From Tepidamorphaceae bacterium (GTDB lineage Bacteria > Pseudomonadota > Alphaproteobacteria > Rhizobiales > JAKSCL01): a stretch of DNA of 64,000 nt. The stretch covers positions 62,001-126,000 of the forward strand of contig JANQPO010000017.1 of NCBI GenBank assembly GCA_028289445.1. Reading direction: 5' to 3'. The notes beneath the pieces were generated by a model that did not search any database, was not told where the DNA came from, and saw nothing but the letters and a program-made list of their open reading frames with translations. Position numbers and translations under genes: made by a program. Below, one piece after another: positions 34,272 to 43,095 of the stretch. Each line of letters begins with the position of its first letter. Position 1 is the first letter of the stretch.

Positions 34272-35269
34272 ACGAGTTTTCCCATCGCCACCGCGACATC
34301 GGACATACGGTTGGAGAAGCCCCACTCATTGTCATACCAAGTCAGGATACGGCCCATGACACCGTCCATGACCTTGGTCTGATCGAGATGGAAGATCGAG
34401 GAATGGGGATCGTGGTTGAAGTCGATGGAGACCAGCGGTTCGTCGCAAACGCCTAAAACGCCCTTCAGTTCGCCATCGGCGGCGGCCTTCACCGCGTCGT
34501 TGATCTCTTCGACTGTCGTCGGACGAGAGGCGACGAAAGTCAGATCGACGACTGAGACATTGGCTGTCGGGACACGGATGGCGACACCGTCGAGTTTGCC
34601 GTTCAGTTCAGGCAGCACCAGGCCGACTGCCTTCGCGGCGCCGGTCGACGTCGGGATCATCGACATCGCTGCGGCGCGGGCGCGGTAAAGGTCTTTATGA
34701 AGCGTGTCCAGCGTCGGCTGATCGCCGGTATAGGCGTGGATCGTCGTCATGAAGCCTTTGTCGAGGCCGATCGTCTTGTGGAGCACATAGGCTACCGGCG
34801 ACAGACAGTTCGTGGTGCACGAGGCGCAGGAGACGACCTTGTCGTCGGCGGTCAGGCTGTCGTGGTTGACACCGTAGACGATCGTCTTGTCGGCGTTGGC
34901 GCCCGGCGCTGAGATCAGTACCCGCTTGGAGCCGTTTTCAAGGTGCGCCGCCGCCTTGTCGCGCGAGGCAAAGATGCCCGTGCACTCAAGAGCTACGTCG
35001 ACATCACCCCAGGGCAGTTCTTTCGGATCGCGGACCGCGGTGACCTTCATCGGACCGCGGCCGGCATCGATCGTGTTGCCGTCGACGGTAACGGTGCCCG
35101 GGAACCGGCCGTGCACGCTGTCATAACGCAGCAGATGAGCGTTGGTCTCAACCGGACCAAGATCGTTGATGGCCACGACTTCGATATCGGTGCGGCCGGT
35201 CTCGATGATGGCGCGAAGAATATTGCGTCCGATCCGCCCGAACCCGTTGATCGCCACTTTTACCGTCAT
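34268..35269 (-). CDS. gap: Glyceraldehyde-3-phosphate dehydrogenase, type I
   Basis: A 333-aa GAPDH. NAD-binding [12 protein letters not shown] at 5-16, SCASCTTNC with catalytic Cys151, and the closing [12 protein letters not shown]. The residue pattern after the second strand (AINDLGP, Asp at 36) suggests NAD specificity. It follows tkt by 29 bases and precedes the MOSC gene with a 4-base overlap. It would work in both glycolysis and gluconeogenesis. Confidence 0.96.
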   Translation of the reverse strand: MTVKVAINGFGRIGRNILRAIIETGRTDIEVVAINDLGPVETNAHLLRYDSVHGRFPGTVTVDGNTIDAGRGPMKVTAVRDPKELPWGDVDVALECTGIFASRDKAAAHLENGSKRVLISAPGANADKTIVYGVNHDSLTADDKVVSCASCTTNCLSPVAYVLHKTIGLDKGFMTTIHAYTGDQPTLDTLHKDLYRARAAAMSMIPTSTGAAKAVGLVLPELNGKLDGVAIRVPTANVSVVDLTFVASRPTTVEEINDAVKAAADGELKGVLGVCDEPLVSIDFNHDPHSSIFHLDQTKVMDGVMGRILTWYDNEWGFSNRMSDVAVAMGKLV

Positions 35270-35298
35270 GTTCGTCTCCTTGAGCGTCTCTCAGCGTT

Positions 35299-37338
35299 CT
35301 AGCGGCCGAGCGCTGCCTTGGCGGCAGCGACGACCTTGTCGGCGGTGATGCCGAAATGATTGTAGAGATCTTGATAGGGTGCACTTTCACCGAATGATGA
35401 CATGCCGATGAACGCGGCATCCGTTCCGATGATCGCGTCCCAGCCCTGGCGCACTGCTGCCTCAATGCCGATTTTCGCCGGCGCCTCGCCGATTACCTGT
35501 TCGCGGTATTCGTCCGGTTGGGCGGCGAACAGCTCGAAACAGGGGATTGAGACCACACGTGTTGGAATCCCGTCGGCTTCAAGTGCTGCGCGAGCCTCCT
35601 GAGCGATGCTGACCTCGGATCCCGTCGCAAACAGCGAGACCTGCGCAGTCTCGGAGGCCGCCACGGCCTCATAGGCGCCGCGTGCGCAGCGATTGCGATC
35701 GCCTGCCTCCGTGCGAAGCGGCGTGCAGTTTTGGCGGGTTAGCGCGAGGATGCTGGGCGTGGCTTTCGACCTCAGTGCGAGTTCCCAGCACTCCGCCGTT
35801 TCAACGGTGTCGGCCGGCCGGAAGACCTGGAGATTCGGGATCGCGCGCAGTGCGGCGAGATGCTCCACCGGCTGGTGTGTCGGCCCGTCTTCGCCAAGCC
35901 CGATGGAGTCGTGCGTCATGACATGGATAACGCGCTGCTTCATCAGTGCGGCAAGTCGGATCGACGGTCGACAATAGTCGGAGAAGATCAGGAAGGTCCC
36001 TCCGTAGGGAATGATGCCACCGTGAAGCGCCATGCCGTTCATTGCCGCCGCCATGCCGTGCTCGCGCACGCCGTAGTGGATGTAGCGCCCCGAGAAGTCT
36101 TCGGCGGACACGATTCCCAGGTCCGGTGTGACGGTGTTGTTGGACCCGGTCAGGTCAGCCGAGCCGCCGATGGTCTCCGGCACGACCGGGTTGATCGCGG
36201 CCAAGGTCGCCTCCGACGATTTGCGGGTCGCCATCGGCTTGGCGGCCGCTGCGTGTTCGGCCTTGAACTTGGCGATTTCGGTCTCAAGGCTCGGGGGCAC
36301 GTCGCCGCGAAGCCTACGGTGGAACTCTCCCTTAAGGGCCGGGTCCATCGCCTCGACACGGGCCTCCCAGGCCTTGTAATCGCGGGCATGGCGCACGCCG
36401 GCGAGGCGCCAGGCATCACGGATATCAGCGGGCACCTCAAACGCCTCGTGCGGCCAGCCGAGGGCTTCGCGAGCACCAGCCAGTTCGTCTGCACCAAGCG
36501 GCGCGCCGTGGGACGACGCGGTTCCGGCCTTGTTCGGCGCGCCAAGGCCGATGGTTGTTTTGCAGGCGATCAATGACGGCTTGTCGGATGATTGCGCCGT
36601 CTCGATAGCCGCCGCGATGGCGTCCGGGTCGTGGCCGTCAATTGAAACGGCGTCCCAGCCAGCCGCTTCGAAGCGACGGACCTGGTCGCCCGATTCCGCC
36701 AGTGCCAGCGGGCCGTCGATCGAGATGCCGTTGTCGTCGAACAGAACGATGAGCTTTGAAAGCTGCAAATGCCCGGCCAGCGAGATTGCTTCGTGGCTGA
36801 TGCCTTCCATCAGGTCGCCGTCGGAGGCAAGCACATAAGTGAAGTGATCGACGGCCTCGGATCCGAACTGAGCGGCCAGAAGACGCTCGGCCATCGCCAT
36901 GCCGACGGCATTCGCCAGCCCCTGACCCAATGGACCGGTCGTCGTCTCGATACCGGCCGCCGCGCCATATTCCGGGTGGCCTGCCGTCCGCGCGCCAAGC
37001 TGTCGGAAGCGTTTGATTTCGTCGATCGTGATGTCGTCATAACCCGACAAATGCAGGAGCGCATAAAGCAGCATGGAGCCGTGGCCCGCAGACAGGATGA
37101 AGCGGTCGCGATCGGGCCAGTCCGGATGCCGGGGATCGAACTTCAAGAACCGGGTAAAGAGCACCGTCGCAATGTCTGCGGTCCCCATGGGCATCCCGGG
37201 GTGACCGCTCTTCGCGGCCTCCACGGCATCGGCGGCAAGCATGCGGATGGCGTTTGCCATGGCGCTGAAATCGTCGGTGGCGGATGCGGCCATAGCGGTA
37301 TCGGCCTGCGCATCCACAGAGGCTTCGGAAGACGACAT
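35299..37338 (-). CDS. tkt: Transketolase
   Basis: About 679 aa. Thiamine diphosphate motif [13 protein letters not shown] about 175, [16 protein letters not shown] about 85, [14 protein letters not shown] about 480 with the catalytic Glu, and [14 protein letters not shown] near the C-terminus. First gene of the minus-strand carbon block. ATG 37338 is used; an internal ATG at 37296 is another possible start, since the first 14 residues are Ser/Ala-rich and not conserved. Divergent from the DUF4164/zapA pair, the usual alphaproteobacterial arrangement. Confidence 0.94.
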   Translation of the reverse strand: MSSSEASVDAQADTAMAASATDDFSAMANAIRMLAADAVEAAKSGHPGMPMGTADIATVLFTRFLKFDPRHPDWPDRDRFILSAGHGSMLLYALLHLSGYDDITIDEIKRFRQLGARTAGHPEYGAAAGIETTTGPLGQGLANAVGMAMAERLLAAQFGSEAVDHFTYVLASDGDLMEGISHEAISLAGHLQLSKLIVLFDDNGISIDGPLALAESGDQVRRFEAAGWDAVSIDGHDPDAIAAAIETAQSSDKPSLIACKTTIGLGAPNKAGTASSHGAPLGADELAGAREALGWPHEAFEVPADIRDAWRLAGVRHARDYKAWEARVEAMDPALKGEFHRRLRGDVPPSLETEIAKFKAEHAAAAKPMATRKSSEATLAAINPVVPETIGGSADLTGSNNTVTPDLGIVSAEDFSGRYIHYGVREHGMAAAMNGMALHGGIIPYGGTFLIFSDYCRPSIRLAALMKQRVIHVMTHDSIGLGEDGPTHQPVEHLAALRAIPNLQVFRPADTVETAECWELALRSKATPSILALTRQNCTPLRTEAGDRNRCARGAYEAVAASETAQVSLFATGSEVSIAQEARAALEADGIPTRVVSIPCFELFAAQPDEYREQVIGEAPAKIGIEAAVRQGWDAIIGTDAAFIGMSSFGESAPYQDLYNHFGITADKVVAAAKAALGR

Positions 37339-37654
37339 GTGCGGGTCTAGCCTTGTCTTATGGGCGGGTCCGGCTTGCCGCGCTTTGCCTATCGGCCCAT
37401 GGAGCGGGCTGCCAGAAATTGAGTTTCGGCGGCAGACACATACCACCGAGCCTGCTTAAGTCAACGCAAGGACGCGGCCGCTCACCGGTTCTGTGATCAA
37501 GGTGCCTTCGTGGCCGCCGGGCGCCTGGTTACAGTGCCGACTTATTTTCTTATTATAACCCCCTGCATGCGCTTGCTTTTCTGCGCGGAGCGAATAATAT
37601 CGAAGCGCCAGGGGCAGGCAGCGAGCTTTGCAACCACAGGACCCGAGGTGGAGT
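37339..37654. other. Divergent intergenic region between tkt and the DUF4164-like gene
   Basis: About 316 bases with no supported gene. An AT-rich segment near 37540-37560 is the best place for the plus-strand promoter toward zapA. The tkt-side promoter should lie about 37340-37450. No hairpin with T run, tRNA or riboswitch-like structure was recognised. Confidence 0.6.
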
Positions 37655-37981
37655 ATGGGGACCATGGCGAACGAACGCGACGAATCGACGTCGACCAACT
37701 CAACCGATCGACTGACAGAGGCACGCCAGCGCATGGACCTTGCGCTCGGGCGTCTGGAGGCCGCCGTCAACGAGCGTTTGTCGCGTGGCGCCGATGTTTC
37801 CGCGCTTGAACAACAGATTCAGCATCTGACCGTGGATCGCGGCCAGATGGCGGAAGAGATCGATGCCTTGAAGCGCCAGACGCGGGAGCTGCTGGCCGTC
37901 AACACGAGCGCCGTCAAGCGGATCGACGCGGCGATGGATGCGGTTGAGACGGTGCTGACCCCGAGCGGGGCGGATACCTAA
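37655..37981 (+). CDS. Small coiled-coil protein, DUF4164-like
   Basis: About 108 aa: a Ser/Thr-rich N-terminus, then an uninterrupted coiled coil with heptads (RLTEARQRMDLALGRLEAA, DVSALEQQIQHLTVDRGQMA, EEIDALKRQTRELLAV). DUF4164 proteins precede zapA in many Alphaproteobacteria, as here (17 bases apart), so a role in division is plausible but not shown. GAGGTGGAG lies before the start; ATG 37655 and ATG 37664 are both possible. Confidence 0.65.
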   Translation: MGTMANERDESTSTNSTDRLTEARQRMDLALGRLEAAVNERLSRGADVSALEQQIQHLTVDRGQMAEEIDALKRQTRELLAVNTSAVKRIDAAMDAVETVLTPSGADT

Positions 37982-37998
37982 AGCGGACGACGGAAGTT

Positions 37999-38379
37999 AT
38001 GGCACAAATCAACGTCACAATTGCCGGCCGGACCTATCGCATGGCCTGCGACGATGGCCAGGAGGAGCACCTGTTCGGGCTGGCGGAACAGGTCAACGGT
38101 CACATCGAACACCTGCGCGAGGGCTTTGGCGATGTTGGCGATATGCGCCTGCTCATCATGGCGTCGCTGGTGCTTGCGGACGAACTCCACGAATCCCGCC
38201 GCGAGGCCTCAGAAGCAGCCACCGAAGCGCGTCGCTTGAACGACGCCAAGGCAGCGATCAACGAGACCATCCGCTCCGCCCAGGCGGCTACGGCCGATGC
38301 CCTGGATGCCGCCAGTAAGCGGATCGAAGGCGTGGTCGCAACGCTATCGGAGAGCGCAAGCAAAGGCCCGGCGGCGTGA
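37999..38379 (+). CDS. zapA: Cell division protein ZapA
   Basis: A 126-aa ZapA: INVTIAGRTYRMACDDGQEE strand-turn domain, HLFGLAEQVNGHI, and MRLLIMASLVLADELHE, followed by a coiled coil. ZapA bundles FtsZ filaments at mid-cell. It follows the DUF4164-like gene and precedes 6S RNA, the conserved zapA-ssrS-ygfA order. The helix after residue 65 is the tetramerising part. Confidence 0.92.
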   Translation: MAQINVTIAGRTYRMACDDGQEEHLFGLAEQVNGHIEHLREGFGDVGDMRLLIMASLVLADELHESRREASEAATEARRLNDAKAAINETIRSAQAATADALDAASKRIEGVVATLSESASKGPAA

Positions 38380-38431
38380 TCAAACGCTGAAATTTGTGAT
38401 GGTGCTTCGCTGTGCGACACCCTATATGCTG

Positions 38432-38575
38432 GCGCCAGCAGGGCTGTGATCCGCGTGAGGATAAGCATATCCCCGGGGCCTTACCGATCCTAACGGGAGC
38501 TGTCCCTGCCTTGGTTCGTGGACCGGGGCACACGGCGCCCACCTACTTACGTAGGTTCCCGGGATCGCACCATCC
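38432..38575 (+). ncRNA. ssrS: 6S RNA
   Basis: Lies between zapA and the formyl-THF cyclo-ligase gene, the conserved position of 6S RNA. Closing stem visible: TGTGATCC (38445-38452) pairs with GGATCGCA (38562-38569), with one G-U pair. The characteristic 3' hairpin ACCTAC-TTAC-GTAGGT is at 38541-38556, and the middle strands (CCCCGGGGCC region and GACCGGGGC) can form the long arm around an open bubble. A CCTATATGC -10-like element is at 38421-38429. Ends are approximate. 6S RNA mimics an open promoter and holds RNA polymerase. Confidence 0.85.
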
Positions 38576-38622
38576 CACGGTTTCGCGGCTCTGCAGTGTT
38601 ACTCTCCAACCCGGCCTTGCCG

Positions 38623-39228
38623 ATGACTGATCTCAACCTCGACTGGGCCGAGTCGCTCGCGAACGCGAAGGCCGACCTGCGCAAACGCATCCTTGCACGC
38701 CGCGACGTCTTGCCGTCCCACGTGAAGGCCAGCGCCGAAAACGCCATCCGGGCGCGTGTGCTTTCCTTCGTCCTTGCGCGGCCCGGGATCGTGTCGGGGT
38801 TCCTGCCGATTCGTTCCGAGGTCGATATCGCGCCGGCGCTTGGCGACCTGATCAAAGCCGGCCGGACGGTCGTGCTCCCCGTCGTGATCGACCGCACGAC
38901 ACTTGAGTTCCGGCAGTGGGACGGAAGCGATGCGTTGGTCGACGCCGGCTTCGGGACACGCGGTCCCGGTCCAGAGGCAGCGGTCGTCGATCCGCAGATC
39001 CTTCTTACGCCGCTTGCTGCCTTTGATCGCCGAGGCGGGCGGCTAGGCTACGGCGCCGGTCACTACGATCGGGCACTCGCTCGGCTGGACGCCTCGGAGT
39101 CTGTGATCGCGGTCGGAGTGGGTTTTGCGCTCCAGGAGACCGAGGCAGTTCCAACAGGCGAAACGGATCGTCCGCTCGATGCCATCATCACGGAAAGCGA
39201 AACCATCATCTGCGGCGCGAAGAGATGA
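38623..39228 (+). CDS. 5-formyltetrahydrofolate cyclo-ligase
   Basis: A 201-aa enzyme (YgfA/FAU1 type) that converts 5-formyl-THF to 5,10-methenyl-THF with ATP. Motifs: KADLRKRILARRD at the N-terminus, GFLPIRSEVDI about 63, and the signature RRGGRLGYGAGHYDR about 141-155. ATG 38623 fits homologues; the frame extends upstream but into 6S RNA. It overlaps the next gene by 4 bases (ATGA). Confidence 0.93.
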   Translation: MTDLNLDWAESLANAKADLRKRILARRDVLPSHVKASAENAIRARVLSFVLARPGIVSGFLPIRSEVDIAPALGDLIKAGRTVVLPVVIDRTTLEFRQWDGSDALVDAGFGTRGPGPEAAVVDPQILLTPLAAFDRRGGRLGYGAGHYDRALARLDASESVIAVGVGFALQETEAVPTGETDRPLDAIITESETIICGAKR

Positions 39229-40037
39229 GGCTGCTATTCCTGGGCGATGTGGTCGGGCGTGCTGGGCGGCGGGTGGTGGCGCAGCACTTGTCCGACCTTA
39301 AGGGCCGTCTCAAGCCGGATCTGGTGATCCTCAACGGAGAGAACGCCGCCGGCGGGTTCGGGATCACCGAGGCGGTGTATCATGAACTGCTCGAAGCCGG
39401 CGCCGACGTCATTACGCTTGGCAATCATGCCTTCGATCAGCGTGAAGCGCTCGTCTTCATCGAGCGCGTCGACAGCCTGATCCGACCGCTGAATTTTCCT
39501 ACTGGCACGCCGGGCAAGGGCGCGGTTCTGGCGACGGCGCAAAGTGGCGCACGCGTGTTGGTGCTGAACGCGCTTGGCCGTATCTTCATGGACCCGCTGG
39601 ACGATCCCTTTGCGGCGCTCGATCGTGAACTGGAGGCATGTCCGCTTGGCGCCGGCGCCGATGCGATCGTGGTGGATTTTCATGCCGAGGCAACATCGGA
39701 GAAGCAAGCCTTGGCCACGCATGTCGACGGGCGCGTGAGCCTATTCGTGGGGACCCACACGCATGTGCCGACCGCCGATCATCGCATTCTGCCGAATGGA
39801 ACCGGCTACATCACCGATATCGGCATGTGCGGCGTCTACGACTCCGTCATCGGCATGGATAAGAGCGAGCCGTTACATCGCTTTCTGCACAAGATCCCAT
39901 CGAGCCGTTTCGAGCCGGCAAGCGGCGACGCGTCCATATCCGGTGTCCTGGTCGATGTGGGTGCCAACGGGTTATCGACCGGCATCTGGCCGGTGCGCAC
40001 AGGCGGCCACCTCGATCCGGTGATACCGGAGCCCTAG
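39225..40037 (+). CDS. YmdB-type metallophosphoesterase
   Basis: A 270-aa protein of the TIGR00282 family, related to YmdB phosphodiesterase of Bacillus. Metal-site motifs: FLGDVVGRAGRR at the start, NGENAAGGFGIT about 38, GNHAFDQ about 66, and GTHTHVPTADHRILPNGTGY about 176-195. It overlaps the cyclo-ligase stop (ATGA). Homologues hydrolyse 2',3'-cyclic nucleotides; the role in Alphaproteobacteria is not known. yebC follows 60 bases later. Confidence 0.9.
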   Translation: MRLLFLGDVVGRAGRRVVAQHLSDLKGRLKPDLVILNGENAAGGFGITEAVYHELLEAGADVITLGNHAFDQREALVFIERVDSLIRPLNFPTGTPGKGAVLATAQSGARVLVLNALGRIFMDPLDDPFAALDRELEACPLGAGADAIVVDFHAEATSEKQALATHVDGRVSLFVGTHTHVPTADHRILPNGTGYITDIGMCGVYDSVIGMDKSEPLHRFLHKIPSSRFEPASGDASISGVLVDVGANGLSTGIWPVRTGGHLDPVIPEP

Positions 40038-40097
40038 ACTTACCGGCGGCCTCCCGCCTATATCCGGTCCCGAACGACGAAAGACGGAGATTCCGCT

Positions 40098-40847
40098 ATG
40101 GCGGGCCATTCCAAATTCAAGAACATCATGTACCGCAAGGGCGCTCAGGACGCGAAGCGGTCGAAGCTCTTTTCCAAGTTATCGCGCGAGATCACGGTCG
40201 CTGCGAAGATGGGCGATCCCGATCCCGATGCCAATCCTCGCCTGCGGCTTGCCGTGCAGAACGCCAAGTCGCAGTCGGTGCCCAAAGACGTGATCGAACG
40301 GGCGATCAACAAGGCGGCGGGCGGCGACGCGGAGAACTATGACGAAATCCGCTACGAGGGCTATGGGCCGGGCGGCGTGGCACTGATTGTCGAGGCGTTG
40401 ACCGACAACCGCAACCGGACGGCCGGCAACATCCGCGCCTCCTTCACCAAGAATGGTGGCGCGCTCGGCGAGACCGGGTCGGTTGGCTTTATGTTCGACC
40501 GGGTTGGCGAGATCGTCTATGCGGCTGCCTCCGGTGACGCGGAAGCGGTGTTCGAGGCGGCGATCGAGGCGGGTGCCGACGATGTGGTGAGCGATTCCGA
40601 CGGCCATACGATCTATTGCGCGTTCGAGGACCTGGGCGAGGCCGCGAGCGTGCTTGAAGCGTCACTTGGCGAGCCTGAGTCTGTGAGCCCGGTGTGGAAG
40701 CCGCAGAACACCGTGCCCGTCGATGAGGAGAAGGCGCAGACGCTGATGAAGCTGATCGCCGCGCTCGAAGATGATGACGACGTTCAAAATGTCTACGCCA
40801 ACTACGAAATTGACGACGCGGTGATGGAGCGCCTCTCGGCGGCATAG
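40098..40847 (+). CDS. yebC: YebC/PmpR family protein
   Basis: A 249-aa protein: [40 protein letters not shown], and the acidic C-terminal domain. YebC proteins were named transcriptional regulators and are now linked to rescue of ribosomes at problem sequences. It precedes ruvC in many Proteobacteria, as here with a small secreted-protein gene in between. A GGAG ribosome site lies before ATG. Confidence 0.95.
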   Translation: MAGHSKFKNIMYRKGAQDAKRSKLFSKLSREITVAAKMGDPDPDANPRLRLAVQNAKSQSVPKDVIERAINKAAGGDAENYDEIRYEGYGPGGVALIVEALTDNRNRTAGNIRASFTKNGGALGETGSVGFMFDRVGEIVYAAASGDAEAVFEAAIEAGADDVVSDSDGHTIYCAFEDLGEAASVLEASLGEPESVSPVWKPQNTVPVDEEKAQTLMKLIAALEDDDDVQNVYANYEIDDAVMERLSAA

Positions 40848-40913
40848 ACGACCGCTCCACCAAATCGAACCGACTGTGATCGAGATTACAGCGGTATCGA
40901 TCTTCTGACACCA

Positions 40914-40956
40914 CCTCCGCATGCAAGGCGCGACGATGTCGCGCCGGCAGCGGAGG
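40914..40956 (+). promoter_or_regulatory. Two-tier mRNA hairpin sequestering a Shine-Dalgarno site
   Basis: Outer stem: CCTCCGC (40914-40920) pairs perfectly with GCGGAGG (40950-40956), and the right arm is the ribosome site GGAGG of the gene starting at ATG 40964. Inside it, GGCGCGAC-GAT-GTCGCGCC (40927-40945) forms a perfect eight-base stem. The internal loop is six bases on the left and four on the right. Fifteen pairs in total would hide the ribosome site, suggesting an RNA thermometer, or control by a pairing RNA or protein. There is no T run, so it is not a terminator for yebC. Confidence 0.6.
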
Positions 40957-40963
40957 AAAGATC

Positions 40964-41329
40964 ATGTCACGCACGATGCAAGCGGCGATTGTCGTAGCAG
41001 CAATGTCTGTGGCTACCCCGGCAACCGCACAATCGATTCACTGCTATCAGGGCAGCGATTATACCGGCGCACCGGCTGAGATTCGGCTCCAGGTGCAGCA
41101 ATTCGTAACGTTCGCCGAGATCTATGGGGTCATCCAATCCCGGGCGATCGGTACGATGCAGCTCAAGGCCGATTTTGCGTCCGGCGCCGGCCGGGCATTC
41201 TACCGCCACGAATACGAAGGCGGTGCCGTGTTCATCAACTTTACCCAAGTGTCGCCGGACTATTCGGCCTTCGTGCTCGATGTTCAGGATTTTGGCCGGT
41301 ATCCGTTCACGCGGACCGCGTGCCGATGA
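40964..41329 (+). CDS. Small secreted hypothetical protein
   Basis: A 121-aa protein with a signal peptide (cleavage after TPATAQ, about residue 23). The mature domain is small with one Cys near each end (SIHCYQGSDYTG and the C-terminal TACR), suggesting a disulfide, and has alternating strands typical of a beta-rich fold. I do not recognise the family. Its GGAGGAAAG ribosome site is inside the hairpin at 40914-40956. It is located between yebC and ruvC. Confidence 0.65.
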   Translation: MSRTMQAAIVVAAMSVATPATAQSIHCYQGSDYTGAPAEIRLQVQQFVTFAEIYGVIQSRAIGTMQLKADFASGAGRAFYRHEYEGGAVFINFTQVSPDYSAFVLDVQDFGRYPFTRTACR

Positions 41330-41426
41330 CGTCTATCGAAATATCGCGCCGAACATCGCAGAAAGGATCGGCTCTTATCAAACAGAACACATGACTTAAC
41401 TGAGTCCGGACCCTAGGCTGCCCCTT

Positions 41427-41939
41427 ATGGCGAAAGCGATTCGAATTCTAGGGATCGATCCGGGGCTGCGACGCACGGGGTGGGGTGTCGTCGATGTCGA
41501 GGGGACGCGCTTGACCTATTACGCGAGCGGCATCGTGACATCCGATGGCAACCGGCCGCTCGCCGAACGGCTGGCCGCTCTTTATGACGGGATCGTCGCC
41601 GTTATCGCTGATCACCGGCCGGCCGAGGTGGCGGTCGAGGAAACTTTCGTGAACACCAACGCGGCGGCGACGTTGAAGCTCGGACAGGCGCGCGGCATCG
41701 CACTTCTGGCGCCGGCGCGGGCGGGTCTGGTCGTGGCGGAATATGCGCCGAACCAGGTGAAGAAAGCGGTTGTCGGCGCCGGTCATGCTGGCAAAGACCA
41801 GATCGCCATGATGGTCAAAGTCCTGCTTCCCAAAGCCGCACCGCAATCGGCCGACGCCGCCGATGCGCTGGCGCTGGCGATTTGCCACGCCCATCATCGC
41901 GGCCAATCCGTCGACCGGCTGGCGAAGGCCGCGTCATGA
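41427..41939 (+). CDS. ruvC: Holliday junction endonuclease RuvC
   Basis: A 170-aa RuvC resolvase. [15 protein letters not shown] with catalytic Asp11, [20 protein letters not shown] with a catalytic Glu about residue 72, and [16 protein letters not shown] near 142-158 with the C-terminal Asp pair. Cleaves Holliday junctions after RuvAB migration. The stop overlaps the ruvA ATG by 4 bases (ATGA). Confidence 0.95.
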   Translation: MAKAIRILGIDPGLRRTGWGVVDVEGTRLTYYASGIVTSDGNRPLAERLAALYDGIVAVIADHRPAEVAVEETFVNTNAAATLKLGQARGIALLAPARAGLVVAEYAPNQVKKAVVGAGHAGKDQIAMMVKVLLPKAAPQSADAADALALAICHAHHRGQSVDRLAKAAS

Positions 41940-42553
41940 TCGGCAAGCTCAAAGGCCTGATTGACTCCTACGGTGATGACTGGGTGATCGTCGACGTTCA
42001 GGGCGTCGGCTATCACGTCCATTGCTCGACGCGCACGCTCGGCACGCTGCCACGAGTGGGCGAGGCGGCGACGCTATCGATTGAAACCTATGTCCGCGAG
42101 GACATGATCCGGCTTTTCGGCTTCTCGTCGGACGCCGAGCGCGATTGGTTCCGCGCGCTGATGACGGTGCAGGGGGTGGGCGCGAAGGTGGCGCTCGCGA
42201 TCCTCTCGACGCTGTCGCCGGGCGACCTCGCGTCGGCGATTGCGCTCCAGGACAAGGCGCAGGTGGCGCGGGCGCCGGGCGTCGGCCCCAAGGTCGCCCA
42301 GCGTATCGTCTCAGAGTTGAAGGACAAGGCCCCGGCGCTCTCGGCCGGCGATCCGGCGCTGGCGCAGTTGCAGTCCGACATCGGCGAGGGCGCCGCCGCG
42401 CCGCCCGTGGCCGATGCCGTTTCGGCGCTGGTCAATCTCGGCTATTCGCGGCAGCAGGCCTCCGGCGCGGTCGCCGCCGCGATGAAGGCGGCGGGCGAGG
42501 GGGCGGAAACCTCTGACCTCATTCGGCATGGCCTGAAGGAGTTGGCGGGGTGA
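41936..42553 (+). CDS. ruvA: Holliday junction branch migration protein RuvA
   Basis: A 205-aa Ruv[23 protein letters not shown]-fold, two helix-hairpin-helix motifs ([14 protein letters not shown] and [14 protein letters not shown]), and a C-terminal domain with [20 protein letters not shown] that contacts RuvB. Normal length. ATG 41936 overlaps the ruvC stop, and its own stop overlaps the start of a foreign low-GC ORF (GTGA), where ruvB would normally follow. Confidence 0.95.
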   Translation: MIGKLKGLIDSYGDDWVIVDVQGVGYHVHCSTRTLGTLPRVGEAATLSIETYVREDMIRLFGFSSDAERDWFRALMTVQGVGAKVALAILSTLSPGDLASAIALQDKAQVARAPGVGPKVAQRIVSELKDKAPALSAGDPALAQLQSDIGEGAAAPPVADAVSALVNLGYSRQQASGAVAAAMKAAGEGAETSDLIRHGLKELAG

Positions 42554-43095
42554 ATTGGACAGCAGAATCGTTGAGAATCACGATTCAAGCAGGTCAGTTA
42601 TTGACCACTGCTTTCGCAGTAGCAGCGGCGATCTGGGCTTTTCGCAAATGGCGCATGAAAGAAGAATTGGTTCCGAGAATACATTTCGAGATAGATATAA
42701 TATTTGTGGGTATGAAAGATGGTAAATTAATATCAGAGATAGTTGCAACAATGGAGAATCGCGGAATTGTTCCGATCAAGATTAAACGTTTCTTTTTTGT
42801 AATTCGGTCTCTGAAAAAAGAAGATTCGTTGGAATTTGGAGGTGATGAGATACGGAATCAATTGTTCTTCAAAAATAAAGTTATTGAACAGAGTTTCATA
42901 CCAAAAAGTTGGGATTATACGTTTATATATCCGGGCGTTCGCACGGAGTACAATCATGTTGCCGCCTTTGAAAACGATTTAGATTTTGTCAGAGTCGAAG
43001 GTCATTTTGACTATCCTAACGATGTTGGCTCCCACCATGCGGCTCGGGTAAGAAAAGTCCCTTCATTTGGCGCACCAGAAGGGAACTCACGCTGA
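42550..43095 (+). CDS. Low-GC membrane-anchored hypothetical protein inserted between ruvA and ruvB
   Basis: A 181-aa protein with one N-terminal transmembrane helix (about residues 13-30, [18 protein letters not shown]), a basic flank, and a soluble beta-rich domain. I do not recognise a family; anchors of this design occur in many orphan proteins of mobile or defence-related DNA. GTG 42550 overlaps the ruvA stop (GTGA). Base composition is unlike its neighbours: 19 of 60 bases are G or C at 42661-42720, against 47 of 60 at 42241-42300 in ruvA, which points to horizontal acquisition. No flanking repeats or integrase are seen. It would be co-transcribed with ruvCAB. Confidence 0.75.
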   Translation: MNWTAESLRITIQAGQLLTTAFAVAAAIWAFRKWRMKEELVPRIHFEIDIIFVGMKDGKLISEIVATMENRGIVPIKIKRFFFVIRSLKKEDSLEFGGDEIRNQLFFKNKVIEQSFIPKSWDYTFIYPGVRTEYNHVAAFENDLDFVRVEGHFDYPNDVGSHHAARVRKVPSFGAPEGNSR

